From Grimontia kaedaensis (GTDB taxonomy: Bacteria; Pseudomonadota; Gammaproteobacteria; Enterobacterales; Vibrionaceae): a stretch of 64,000 nt of DNA. Both the position numbers and the translations under genes were made by a program. Every line of letters starts with the position of its first letter. Positions within the stretch are counted from its first letter, which is position 1. The notes under the pieces were generated by a model that was not told where the DNA came from, did not search any database, and was given only the letters and a program-made list of their open reading frames with translations. The DNA is taken from positions 3,694,659 to 3,758,658 of the forward strand of contig NZ_CP082275.1 of the NCBI RefSeq assembly GCF_023746615.1. Reading direction: 5' to 3'. Of this stretch, positions 21,276-29,091 are shown in pieces.

Positions 21276-22721
21276 ATGGTTAACTTCAAACCGGTACTGT
21301 TCGTCATAGGGCTGGTCTTATCCAAGATCGCCCTATTTATGTATGTACCCACCCTTACTGCCTTTTTCACCGGTACCGCCGGTTTTCTCGACTTTGGCCT
21401 TGCGGTCATCATCACCCACGTCGCCGCATTTGCTTGTCTGACACTCGGTAAAACCGAAGATTTCCGTCTCAATGCACGCGACATGTTTGTTATCACCACC
21501 ATGGTATGGCTGATTGCCAGTGCTTTCGCTGCCCTGCCGTTTGTCTTCATTAACCACATCAGTTTTACTGACGCCTACTTTGAGACCATGTCCGGTATCA
21601 CCACTACGGGCTCTACGGTACTGAGTGGTCTAGATAATATGGCGCCGTCGATTCTGCTTTGGCGCTCTATCTTGCAATGGCTCGGTGGCGTCGGGTTTAT
21701 CGTGATGGGCGTGGCCATCCTGCCTTTTTTGAATGTCGGTGGTATGCGTCTGTTCCAGACCGAGTCTTCCGACTGGTCAGCGAAATCCAGTCCACGCACC
21801 AAGAACGTCGCTATCAGTATCATGAAGGTTTATGTCTCGCTTTCCGCACTATGTTTTGTCGCCTACTGGCTAACGGGCATGACAGCATTTGAAGCAGTGA
21901 ACCACGCCATGACGACGCTATCGACAGGTGGTTATTCCACGTCAGATAGTTCAATGAACCACTTCAGTCATGCCGCGCATTGGGTCGCCACCTTGTTTAT
22001 GTTCGCCGGCGGCCTGCCGTTTCTTTTGATGATTAACGCGCTGCGCCGGCGCAAGCCGAGCATGTTGGTGAACGATGCGCAGGTTCGAGGGTTTACTTAC
22101 CTAGTGCTGGCAACGGCGCTGATGGTGTCACTCTGGCTCGTGCTCACCAAAGACTATGTGGTGATGGATGCCATCCGAGTATCGCTGTTTAACATCATCT
22201 CAGTGGTGACAACCACCGGCTTTGGATTGGATGATTTCACCGCCTGGGGGCCTTTCGCATCAGTGATTTTTGCTTTTATGTTGCTGGTGGGAGGATGCTC
22301 AGGTTCTACCGCAGGCGGTGCGAAAATTTTCCGTTTTCAAATTGCGTTGGCTTTGCTGAAAAAACAGATTCAGCAACTGGTGCACCCTTCGGGCGTCTTC
22401 ATCCAGCGCTACAACGGACGCCCGGTCAACGAAGACATCGTGCGCTCTGTGGTGGCATTCGCCATTACCTACATTATGACCATACTGGTGGTTGCGATGG
22501 TGCTGGCCGCCACCGGGCTCGATGGTATCACCAGTCTAACAGGGGCAATGACTGCAGTTGCTAACGTGGGACCAGGTATGGGTACCATGATTGGGCCAAC
22601 AGGGAATTTCGCCGGATTATCTGATACCGCTAAGTGGGCACTCAGTATCGGCATGTTGATGGGACGATTGGAGATCCTGACGGTTTTGGTTTTACTGTTT
22701 CCAATTTTCTGGCGCGACTAA
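21276..22721 (+). CDS. trkH: Trk potassium uptake channel TrkH
   Basis: 481-residue integral inner-membrane protein with about ten hydrophobic segments. Selectivity-filter-like loops characteristic of TrkH are seen: MSGITTTGSTVLSGL, MTTLSTGGYSTSD, ISVVTTTGFGLDDF and TAVANVGPGMGTM. ATG start 21 bases after trkA; the ribosome binding site is weak, so translation may be coupled. It converges on trhA; a GGCGCG/CGCGCC hairpin (22711-22728) spans the stop but has no T-run. Confidence 0.98.
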   Translation: MVNFKPVLFVIGLVLSKIALFMYVPTLTAFFTGTAGFLDFGLAVIITHVAAFACLTLGKTEDFRLNARDMFVITTMVWLIASAFAALPFVFINHISFTDAYFETMSGITTTGSTVLSGLDNMAPSILLWRSILQWLGGVGFIVMGVAILPFLNVGGMRLFQTESSDWSAKSSPRTKNVAISIMKVYVSLSALCFVAYWLTGMTAFEAVNHAMTTLSTGGYSTSDSSMNHFSHAAHWVATLFMFAGGLPFLLMINALRRRKPSMLVNDAQVRGFTYLVLATALMVSLWLVLTKDYVVMDAIRVSLFNIISVVTTTGFGLDDFTAWGPFASVIFAFMLLVGGCSGSTAGGAKIFRFQIALALLKKQIQQLVHPSGVFIQRYNGRPVNEDIVRSVVAFAITYIMTILVVAMVLAATGLDGITSLTGAMTAVANVGPGMGTMIGPTGNFAGLSDTAKWALSIGMLMGRLEILTVLVLLFPIFWRD

Positions 22722-22735
22722 GCGCGCCAACCAAA

Positions 22736-23383
22736 TCACACGGGCTGTACGTACCAGTAAATGGCGAGAAAGTGCAGTACCGTGCCGCCCAGCACAAACA
22801 AGTGCCAGATAGCATGGTTGTAGGGAATACTCTGTTTCACGTAGAAAATCACGCCCAGCGAATACACCAAACCGCCTAAGCCCAGCAATACCATGCCAGC
22901 TGTCGGCATCACCTGAGCCAGCTGATACACCACCACCAAAGACAACCACCCCATCGCCAGGTAGGTCGCCAGCGACAGCGATTTAAACCGGTAGACAAAG
23001 GCAATTTTCAGGACAACCCCGACCAGCGCAATCCCCCAAATCAAAGCCATCACCCAGTTTGCCAGCGGCGTTCTGAGGCATATCAGCATAAACGGGGTAT
23101 AGGTGCCTGCGATGAGCAGATAGATGGCGCAATGATCGAACGTTTTGAGTGCACGTTTCGCGCCAGCAAACGGGATAGCATGGTAAAGGGTGGATGCCAG
23201 ATAAAGCAGGATGATACTGCCACCATATACGCTGTAGCTGGCAATACTGAGCGCATCGGCATGTTCACCAAAAGCTTTCACCAACAGCAGCACTAAAGCC
23301 ACGATGCCAAAAATCACACCCAGGCCATGGCTGACACTGCTGGCGATCTCTTCTTTTACCGAATATGGAGCCGCTGTTGTCAT
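22736..23383 (-). CDS. trhA: Hemolysin III/PAQR family membrane protein TrhA
   Basis: 215 residues with seven predicted membrane helices. It has the PAQR/hemolysin III pattern: an early SHGLG, a conserved STLYHA, and HAIWHLFVLGGTVLHF near the C-terminus, whose histidines bind metal in this family. TrhA has been linked to membrane energetics homeostasis; the name hemolysin is historical. A 28-bp perfect palindrome lies 56 bases upstream of its start, a candidate control site. Confidence 0.93.
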   Translation of the reverse strand: MTTAAPYSVKEEIASSVSHGLGVIFGIVALVLLLVKAFGEHADALSIASYSVYGGSIILLYLASTLYHAIPFAGAKRALKTFDHCAIYLLIAGTYTPFMLICLRTPLANWVMALIWGIALVGVVLKIAFVYRFKSLSLATYLAMGWLSLVVVYQLAQVMPTAGMVLLGLGGLVYSLGVIFYVKQSIPYNHAIWHLFVLGGTVLHFLAIYWYVQPV

Positions 23384-23438
23384 GCGACAGTATCCTTATT
23401 GATAACGCATTTGATGAGTTCAGCAGCGAGTATGACAC

Positions 23439-23466
23439 ATTTAAGCTTACACGTGTAAGCTTAAAT
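23439..23466. promoter_or_regulatory. 28-bp perfect palindrome between trhA and the Spo0M-like gene
   Basis: ATTTAAGCTTACAC followed at once by its exact reverse complement. The core TTACACGTGTAA resembles operators of TetR-type repressors. There is no loop and no T-run, so it is a poor terminator, though it touches the stop codon of the upstream gene. Function is inference. Confidence 0.7.
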
Positions 23467-24254
23467 TATTGGGAGATTTGAGCTAGCAATGTTTTGACTT
23501 CAGATGCTACTTCTTCTGGCCCGCCTGACAGGGTTAATTCACGGGAAAGCTTGTTAGCGCCCACCAAGCGACCCACTGCTGCCCCAATACCTTCACCTTG
23601 CCGGCAAAATGTTATCGCAAGATGAAGCCCATCTTTCGGTCTCGTTGCCACCAGTGTCATTTCCCTGAACACAGATTGGTAAGGCTCTGAAACAGCTGTC
23701 CACTCGAACTGCTGCTCAAATGGTAAGGGCTGTCGCTCGACCTCTTCGTTTTTCACCTTTTCGATGCGAAAGCCTGATTCCTCAAACGCGGAGAAAGACG
23801 CATCCAGTTGGTTATCTGGTTTCACCGTCAACTCGGTTTTTGATGAGGTATCTTTACCCATCGGAATATCGAGGTTCGCTTCAAGCCAAATTTTGCCATC
23901 TCCCATCGACAAGGGTGTATTCAGCGGAAGGGTCATTGCTGATTCGAAATGCACAGATTTACCCGGCTCAGTGGTAAATGCATCCGGGAGAGACCATTTC
24001 GCCAAAACATGAGTTTTACGACGACGTTGCTTCTTTCTGCCTTGTTCGCCTTGGGTTCTTAGCTCTTCCCATCCCATGTAGTCGCAGCAAACCGACAGTT
24101 CAATCGCATCGACTGGTTGGACAACATCACCGCCACTGACGGTCACCAACACCTTGGTTTGTTCACCCTGTATCAAGGTTGTGGAGCCCAATTCGACGCT
24201 GACTTCTGCGCTGCCAAACCCCACTTTCGCCAACGTTTTTTTCAACCATCCCAT
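23466..24254 (-). CDS. Spo0M (SpoOM) family arrestin-like protein
   Basis: 262-residue soluble protein with an N-terminal arrestin-like beta-sandwich: it begins MGWLKKTLAKVGFGSAEVSV and has the VDAIELSVCCDYMGW segment typical of the SpoOM family. A basic run GRKKQRRRKTH lies near residue 72. Homologues affect sporulation control in Bacillus, but the role in vibrios is unknown. It is upstream of trhA on the same strand and separated from it by the palindrome. Start ATG; nearby alternatives are absent. Confidence 0.85.
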   Translation of the reverse strand: MGWLKKTLAKVGFGSAEVSVELGSTTLIQGEQTKVLVTVSGGDVVQPVDAIELSVCCDYMGWEELRTQGEQGRKKQRRRKTHVLAKWSLPDAFTTEPGKSVHFESAMTLPLNTPLSMGDGKIWLEANLDIPMGKDTSSKTELTVKPDNQLDASFSAFEESGFRIEKVKNEEVERQPLPFEQQFEWTAVSEPYQSVFREMTLVATRPKDGLHLAITFCRQGEGIGAAVGRLVGANKLSRELTLSGGPEEVASEVKTLLAQISQ

Positions 24255-24415
24255 GTTTTTCAGTCCTTTCAGTTACGCGTGATAGGTTGCTTTCGGATAC
24301 TAGACATAAAACAACTACTATGCTGTCACAGCAACGCGCCAAATTCAGTCTAAAATTAAAAGACTGGTAATCGATGGCGTTTTTGCCTCGGAAAATTACG
24401 GAGAATAAGCCAGCC

Positions 24416-25441
24416 ATGTCAAAAGAGAATTTTGCGCTAAGTTCTGGATATTTGAAGAAAGTTGTACCCCTTCTGATGAAGTACCAAGTCCCTGCAACAC
24501 CACCGAATTACGCCCTTTGGTATACCTATGTGGCAAATGCTGATGCTGAGCTCGCCAAGAGAATTGATGAGTCGATCAAAGAGACAGGAACACTCAGTCC
24601 AACGCTCTGCGAAGAGCTCTACAGCAGCCATGTCGCGGATGAAAAGGTCAAAGACGGTGATGAATTTCAACGCGGGCTTCAAGCGCTGGCCCTGGAAATG
24701 AGTAACACCATGGAAGACACGTTAAAAGACACCGCGACTTTCCAAAATACATTGGACAAAACCTTCTCACAACTTGCCCGCGTCGGAGAAGAAACCCTGT
24801 CGATGGAAGAAACCGTCGCCATGGTCAAAAAAGCCGTAAAAGGTTCCAATGAACTGCGTCAGTCAACCAACTTCTTCAAAAGCCAGCTAGCCGATGCACA
24901 AAAAGAAATATCCCGACTTAAAGAAACACTACAGCAGGCTAATGATGATGCTTTGCACGATGCACTGACAGGCATATACAACCGCCGCGCCTTTGACTCT
25001 GAGTTGGAAACGTTGGCAGCCAAACCACCATCGAAAGGTTTCACCCTTTTACTGTGCGATTTGGATCACTTTAAGAGTTTCAATGACACCTATGGTCACT
25101 TGATGGGCGACCAAGTGTTGAAGCTCACCGCCAAGCGTTTGTCTGATTACTGCCGCGACGGCATCAATGCTTACCGTTATGGTGGGGAAGAGTTCGCCCT
25201 GCTGGTGCCAAATCGCGCGCTAAGTGGAGGCTGTAGAGTCGCGGAAACCATCCGCGCTACCATCGACAAGCTGGCAATCAAGGACAAGAAAACCGGCAAG
25301 AAGCTCGATAACATCTCGGTCTCAATTGGCGTTGCGGAATATGAAAAGGGAGAAAGTATCCGTAACCTCATCAGCCGTGCCGATGCTCAGTTATATGAGG
25401 CCAAAAACTTGGGTAGAAACCGTGTTATGCCCGTGACATAA
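24416..25441 (+). CDS. Diguanylate cyclase with GGDEF domain
   Basis: 341 residues from MSKENFALSSGYLKK; an in-frame ATG 14 codons upstream (24374) is possible, but GGAG precedes this one. The N-terminal ~170 residues are helical with a coiled-coil stretch and no membrane segment, so a cytoplasmic sensor or oligomerisation region is likely. The C-terminal GGDEF domain has DALTGIYNRRAFD, LCDLDHFKSFNDTYGH and the intact active site RYGGEEF, so it should make c-di-GMP. The inhibitory I-site position reads RDGI rather than RxxD, so product inhibition may be absent. Closed by a terminator. Confidence 0.93.
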   Translation: MSKENFALSSGYLKKVVPLLMKYQVPATPPNYALWYTYVANADAELAKRIDESIKETGTLSPTLCEELYSSHVADEKVKDGDEFQRGLQALALEMSNTMEDTLKDTATFQNTLDKTFSQLARVGEETLSMEETVAMVKKAVKGSNELRQSTNFFKSQLADAQKEISRLKETLQQANDDALHDALTGIYNRRAFDSELETLAAKPPSKGFTLLLCDLDHFKSFNDTYGHLMGDQVLKLTAKRLSDYCRDGINAYRYGGEEFALLVPNRALSGGCRVAETIRATIDKLAIKDKKTGKKLDNISVSIGVAEYEKGESIRNLISRADAQLYEAKNLGRNRVMPVT

Positions 25442-25459
25442 GAGCGAGACACTCACTGT

Positions 25460-25486
25460 AAAGGCGGATTTACTCCGCCTTTTTTT
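25460..25486 (+). terminator. Rho-independent terminator of the diguanylate cyclase gene
   Basis: AAAGGCGGA, loop, TCCGCCTTTTTTT: strong stem and T-run. Confidence 0.9.
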
Positions 25487-25537
25487 CTACGCGAATTATT
25501 TTTATCACTGCTGCTTTTTTCGGCAATTTTTTCCTGT

Positions 25538-25624
25538 TATTATCCGCCCGATTTCGCAATTCGCGAACCCCAGAGTGAGCACGCGGTAAGGCTAGCAGCC
25601 ATTGGAATTCCTAACGTCACTCTG
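25538..25624 (+). promoter_or_regulatory. Putative promoter and structured leader ahead of small ORFs and yihD
   Basis: An extended -10 box TGTTATTAT (TATTAT at 25538-25543) is followed by a leader in which CAGAGTGA (25571-25578) can pair with TCACTCTG (25617-25624) around a 38-base loop. The sequence GAACCCC occurs on both sides of this stem. The structure matches no riboswitch class I know. Confidence 0.4.
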
Positions 25625-25639
25625 TAAGAGAACCCCGTC

Positions 25640-25702
25640 ATGGATGCGCAACCAATGAGAACCTTAAATGCGCCCTGCTACTGTTCGACCTGTACGTGTT
25701 AA
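25640..25702 (+). CDS. Putative 20-residue cysteine-rich leader peptide
   Basis: ATG at 25640 opens a frame MDAQPMRTLNAPCYCSTCTC that stops at TAA 25702. Four of its last eight residues are Cys (CYCSTCTC). A weak AAGAG precedes the start. The end overlaps a second small frame that begins at 25668 in the +1 frame. The placement and the clustered codons resemble attenuation leader peptides that sense cysteine or metals, but this is inference; no known family is recognised. Confidence 0.4.
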   Translation: MDAQPMRTLNAPCYCSTCTC

Positions 25703-25847
25703 CCGCACTCCATCACGCATGCGTGCACATTTTTTTGCGCCAGTATTCAAAAGCAAAACCAACACGAATATGAATGGCACTCCAGATCTGACTCTGGTGC
25801 GTCCAACACCTGTCGTGGTTGAAATGCCAGAAGGTGAAGCGGCTTAA
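25668..25847 (+). CDS. Small unrecognised protein, 59 residues
   Basis: ATG at 25668, TAA at 25847. The product is basic at the start (MRPATVRPVRVNRTPSRMRA) and acidic at the end (VEMPEGEAA), rich in Pro, Arg and Val, with no membrane segment. It overlaps the 3' part of the cysteine-rich frame by 35 bases in another frame, suggesting translational coupling. Its ribosome binding site is weak (GAGAA). yihD starts 103 bases downstream. I do not recognise it; alternatively it is a chance frame in a leader RNA. Confidence 0.4.
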   Translation: MRPATVRPVRVNRTPSRMRAHFFAPVFKSKTNTNMNGTPDLTLVRPTPVVVEMPEGEAA

Positions 25848-25950
25848 TTGACCCTTGCTTTGATTGGTCTGCCCGTCTGAATCTGGTACTTTAAGCAGAT
25901 AAGTCACATAAAAAGTAAGGCCAAAATTCGGCCAGTTGGAGTCTTCAAAA

Positions 25951-26217
25951 ATGAAATGTCATCGAGTTAATGAACTTATCGAACTGCTTCATCCTGAGTG
26001 GCAGAAAGAGCCAGAACTGAACTTGCTTCAAATGATCAGTAAATTGGCAGAAGAAGCTGGATACGAAGGTAAGCTTGAAGATCTGACCGATGACGTGTTG
26101 ATTTATCATCTGAAAATGAGTAACAGCCAAAAAGATGAAATGATCCCAGGCTTGGCAAAAGACTGTGAAAACGACTTCAAAACTGCCATTTTGCGCGCGC
26201 GCGGTATTATCAGCTAA
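25951..26217 (+). CDS. yihD: YihD family protein (DUF1040)
   Basis: 88-residue protein nearly collinear with E. coli YihD: MKCHRVNELIELLHPEWQKE, LTDDVLIYHLKMS and FKTAILRARGIIS. Function unknown. The ATG at 25951 is chosen, with GGAG at 25938; an in-frame TTG upstream overlaps that ribosome binding site. In E. coli yihD also precedes srkA and dsbA, and here only ccoG intervenes. Confidence 0.95.
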   Translation: MKCHRVNELIELLHPEWQKEPELNLLQMISKLAEEAGYEGKLEDLTDDVLIYHLKMSNSQKDEMIPGLAKDCENDFKTAILRARGIIS

Positions 26218-26239
26218 CAGCTGCGCAATAAACCAAACA

Positions 26240-26287
26240 TATACCCAAAAGACCTAGCGATGCTCGTATTCAGGTTATTTGGGTATA
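26240..26287. repeat. 48-bp inverted repeat with TATACCCAAA ends (short MITE-like remnant)
   Basis: TATACCCAAAAGACCT at one end and AGGTTATTTGGGTATA at the other pair at 14 of 16 positions. The ends match the terminal repeats of the 267-bp element at 63403-63669, so it looks like a deleted or minimal copy of the same family. Confidence 0.7.
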
Positions 26288-26315
26288 AAGGCGAAGCCTC
26301 TGGCTTCGCTTTTTT
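26288..26315 (+). terminator. Rho-independent terminator after yihD
   Basis: GCGAAGCC, loop TCT, GGCTTCGC then TTTTTT. Confidence 0.88.
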
Positions 26316-26406
26316 ATTTTTAAAACAAAAGGCTGTTACACATTAGCCGTGTGATTGTCCGGTTATTTTCCCACCATACGCACAGAATTTCTCTTTCCTC
26401 CTCAGA

Positions 26407-26451
26407 TATAATCTGGCGTCTATCATTTAATTGAGTGATAGATATCTATCA
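26407..26451 (+). promoter_or_regulatory. Putative ccoG promoter with repeated TGATAGA half-sites
   Basis: A TATAAT box (26407-26412) is followed by TCTATCA (26419-26425) and the perfect 16-bp palindrome TGATAGATATCTATCA (26436-26451), giving three copies of one half-site. It lies about 90 bases before ccoG. No clear -35 is seen. An operator for an unknown regulator is inferred. Between here and ccoG an ACACTGA/TCAGTGT hairpin also occurs. Confidence 0.45.
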
Positions 26452-26537
26452 GAGTGTTAATCGATGAAAGACACTGACAACGTATCAGTGTCGGCAATGT
26501 TCGGGTAATCCCGATTGACCCAAGGAATGCAGGTGTC

Positions 26538-27965
26538 ATGAGCAAGGATAAAATTGACGTCAAAGACGTTACCCCCAAAGAGTTCAACCCTAAAACCCAT
26601 AAAAACAGTGGCGATCGTTTCAACCCAGGCAACCGCATCTATGTGCGGGCAATGACTGGGGTGTTCCAAAAGCTTCGACAGAAAATGGGCTGGTTCTTTA
26701 TGCTGCTGTTTGTGCTGACCCCATGGATCCCATATGGCGACCGCCAGGCGATCCTGATTGATATCGGCAAACAGCAATTCAACTTCTTCGGCACCACCCT
26801 TTGGCCTCAGGATCTGACCCTGCTTGCCACCCTGTTTATGATCGCCGCCTTTGGTCTTTTCTTTATTACCACCTTTTTAGGGCGGGTCTGGTGTGGGTAT
26901 CTCTGCCCGCAAACAGTCTGGACGTTTATCTACATCTGGTTCGAAGAAAAGCTCGAAGGTACGGCCAACAAACGAAAGAAGCAGGACTCGCTGCCAATCA
27001 CGAAAGAGTTATTCCTTCGAAAAACGGCTAAACATATCTGCTGGTTTGCCGTCGCACTCCTCACCGGTCTCACATTCGTTGGCTACTTTGTGCCGGTCAA
27101 AGAGCTCTTCATTGATTTCTTTACCTTCAACAGCAGTTTCTGGGTCGCTTTCTGGGTGCTGTTTTTCAGTGTCTGTACTTACGGAAACGCTGGCTGGATG
27201 CGCTCTATAATGTGTATTCACATGTGTCCTTATGCACGCTTCCAGTCCGCTATGTTCGACAAAGACACCTTTATCGTGGGTTACGACCAAAAACGCGGAG
27301 AAGCGCGGGGCCCAAGACCACGGAAAAAAGATCCTAAAGAGTTAGGCCTTGGTGATTGTATCGATTGCAACCTTTGCGTGCAGGTGTGTCCGACAGGTAT
27401 CGATATCCGTGATGGCCTGCAATATGAGTGCATCAACTGCGGTGCCTGTATTGATGCCTGTGATGAGACCATGAGCAAAATGAACTACGCCAAAGGCCTC
27501 ATCAGCTACACCACCGAGCACAAACTCGAAGGCCATAAAGTCGATATCGTCAGACCTAAGCTGATTGGCTATGGGATTGTGATGGTGGCTATGCTGGGGC
27601 TGTTTGTGATGCTTTTTTCCGCGGTGCAACCAATGGGATTGGACGTTATCCGTGACCGCACACAGCTGTTCAAAACCAACAGTGATGGCCTGATTGAAAA
27701 TACCTACACCCTGAAAATTCTCAACAAGACCCAATCACCGGAAACCTATTCACTCTCCGTGAAAGGGCTGGATGGTGTGGAATGGTACGGCAAGCAGGAA
27801 GTGACCCTGACCGCCGGAGAGATCTTTACCCTGCCAATCAGTCTGGGGGTTGACCCTTATGAGCTGAGCGCGCCAGTGGCCAATATCACCTTCGTGTTGG
27901 AGCGCCAATCGGGGGACGATAAGAAAATCATCGAAACAGAAAGCCGCTTTATCAGTAAGATGTAG
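26538..27965 (+). CDS. ccoG: Cytochrome c oxidase accessory protein CcoG (RdxA/FixG family)
   Basis: 475-residue inner-membrane ferredoxin-like protein needed for copper handling in cbb3 oxidase assembly. Several membrane helices lie at about residues 50-220 and one near 350. Conserved CGYLCPQTVW and MCIHMCPYARFQ cysteine motifs occur within the membrane part, followed by two 4Fe-4S motifs CIDCNLCVQVCP and CINCGACIDACD. The C-terminal ~120 residues form a periplasmic Ig-like domain. No other cco genes are in the window. A terminator follows. Confidence 0.94.
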   Translation: MSKDKIDVKDVTPKEFNPKTHKNSGDRFNPGNRIYVRAMTGVFQKLRQKMGWFFMLLFVLTPWIPYGDRQAILIDIGKQQFNFFGTTLWPQDLTLLATLFMIAAFGLFFITTFLGRVWCGYLCPQTVWTFIYIWFEEKLEGTANKRKKQDSLPITKELFLRKTAKHICWFAVALLTGLTFVGYFVPVKELFIDFFTFNSSFWVAFWVLFFSVCTYGNAGWMRSIMCIHMCPYARFQSAMFDKDTFIVGYDQKRGEARGPRPRKKDPKELGLGDCIDCNLCVQVCPTGIDIRDGLQYECINCGACIDACDETMSKMNYAKGLISYTTEHKLEGHKVDIVRPKLIGYGIVMVAMLGLFVMLFSAVQPMGLDVIRDRTQLFKTNSDGLIENTYTLKILNKTQSPETYSLSVKGLDGVEWYGKQEVTLTAGEIFTLPISLGVDPYELSAPVANITFVLERQSGDDKKIIETESRFISKM

Positions 27966-27977
27966 CGCACTTTCCCG

Positions 27978-28010
27978 AAAAAACGGACGCCAGCTGAGCG
28001 TCCGTTTTTT
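27978..28010 (+). terminator. Rho-independent terminator after ccoG
   Basis: AAAAAACGGACGC, loop, GCGTCCGTTTTTT. Nearly symmetric, so it could work in both directions. Confidence 0.9.
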
Positions 28011-28069
28011 ATCTTCGACGGTAAACTCTGCTACCATCACAACCCACACACCTTAACCTAGCCAACCCT

Positions 28070-29056
28070 ATGAGCGACGCCCAATTTAGCTATGAACATC
28101 TCACGCCAGACACCTTGCTCAATGCATTGGAGTCGGTTGGCATTCGCCCGGAGTCAGGCCTGCTGGCATTGAACAGCTACGAAAACCGGGTCTATCAGTT
28201 TCAGGATGAAGAACGCCGTCGATTGGTGACTAAGTTTTACCGACCACAGCGCTGGAGCCGAGAGCAAATCCTCGAAGAGCACGCCTTTGCCGATGATCTC
28301 GAGCAGGCTGAAATTCCAGTCGCCGCACCAATGAAAATCGACGGAGAAACTCTGTTCAACTTCGAAGGCTACCAGTTTGCGGTTTTCCCAAGTGTCGGCG
28401 GCCGAACGTTCGAAGTGGACAACTGGGATCAGCTTGAAATGGTGGGCCGCTTTTTAGGTCGTATCCATAAGGTCGGCGCCAGTAAACCTTTTGTGCACCG
28501 CCCGACCATTGGTCTGGATGAATACCTTTTTGCACCACGCAAAGCGCTGGAAAATTCAAGCTTCATCCCAATGCATCTCGAAAATGCCTTCTTTGCTGAT
28601 CTTGACCGTCTAATCAGCGTATTAAAGGAGCGCTGGAACCACAACGTGAACACCCTGCGTTTGCATGGTGACTGTCACCCCAGCAACATTCTCTGGCGCG
28701 ATGGCCCTATGTTTGTGGACTTGGATGATGCAAGGAACGGCCCCGCCATTCAGGATATCTGGATGCTGCTCAACGGTGACCGACACGACCAGCTCGCACA
28801 GCTGGATACGATTTCCGAGGCATATTCAGAATTTCACGATTTTCCCACCAATGAGTTGCAACTTATTGAACCATTGCGCGGTCTGAGAATGGTGCATTAC
28901 ATGGCATGGCTGGCAAAACGCTGGGAAGATCCGGCATTTCCGCGTGCATTCCCATGGTTTGCTGAGGCAAAATACTGGGAAAATCAGGTACTCGCCTTTA
29001 AAGAACAATTGGCCGCCCTTGAAGAACCACCACTAACACTGGCTCCTCAATGGTAA
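28070..29056 (+). CDS. srkA: Stress response kinase SrkA (YihE/RdoA)
   Basis: 328-residue Ser/Thr protein kinase of the choline-kinase-like fold, linked to Cpx stress and survival. Catalytic loop LHGDCHPSNILWRDG and the DFG-equivalent FVDLDDARNGP are present near residues 197-225. Its position directly upstream of dsbA (35 bases) is conserved; the two are probably co-transcribed, linking envelope stress and disulfide formation. Confidence 0.95.
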   Translation: MSDAQFSYEHLTPDTLLNALESVGIRPESGLLALNSYENRVYQFQDEERRRLVTKFYRPQRWSREQILEEHAFADDLEQAEIPVAAPMKIDGETLFNFEGYQFAVFPSVGGRTFEVDNWDQLEMVGRFLGRIHKVGASKPFVHRPTIGLDEYLFAPRKALENSSFIPMHLENAFFADLDRLISVLKERWNHNVNTLRLHGDCHPSNILWRDGPMFVDLDDARNGPAIQDIWMLLNGDRHDQLAQLDTISEAYSEFHDFPTNELQLIEPLRGLRMVHYMAWLAKRWEDPAFPRAFPWFAEAKYWENQVLAFKEQLAALEEPPLTLAPQW

Positions 29057-29091
29057 GCAGCCATGAATAACACTCAGGGAGAAAAGACGTT

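Noticed and set aside
22711..22728. GGCGCG/CGCGCC hairpin between trkH and trhA as a terminator
   Set aside because: No T-run on either strand and it overlaps the trkH stop; not strong enough to list.
22833..22848. TGTTTCACGTAGAAAA resembling a parS site
   Set aside because: Three mismatches to the 16-bp consensus, palindrome broken, and it lies in conserved trhA coding sequence (FYVKQS).
25538..25640. Leader before the small ORFs as a yybP-ykoY, guanidine or other known riboswitch
   Set aside because: The defining core sequences of those classes are not present.
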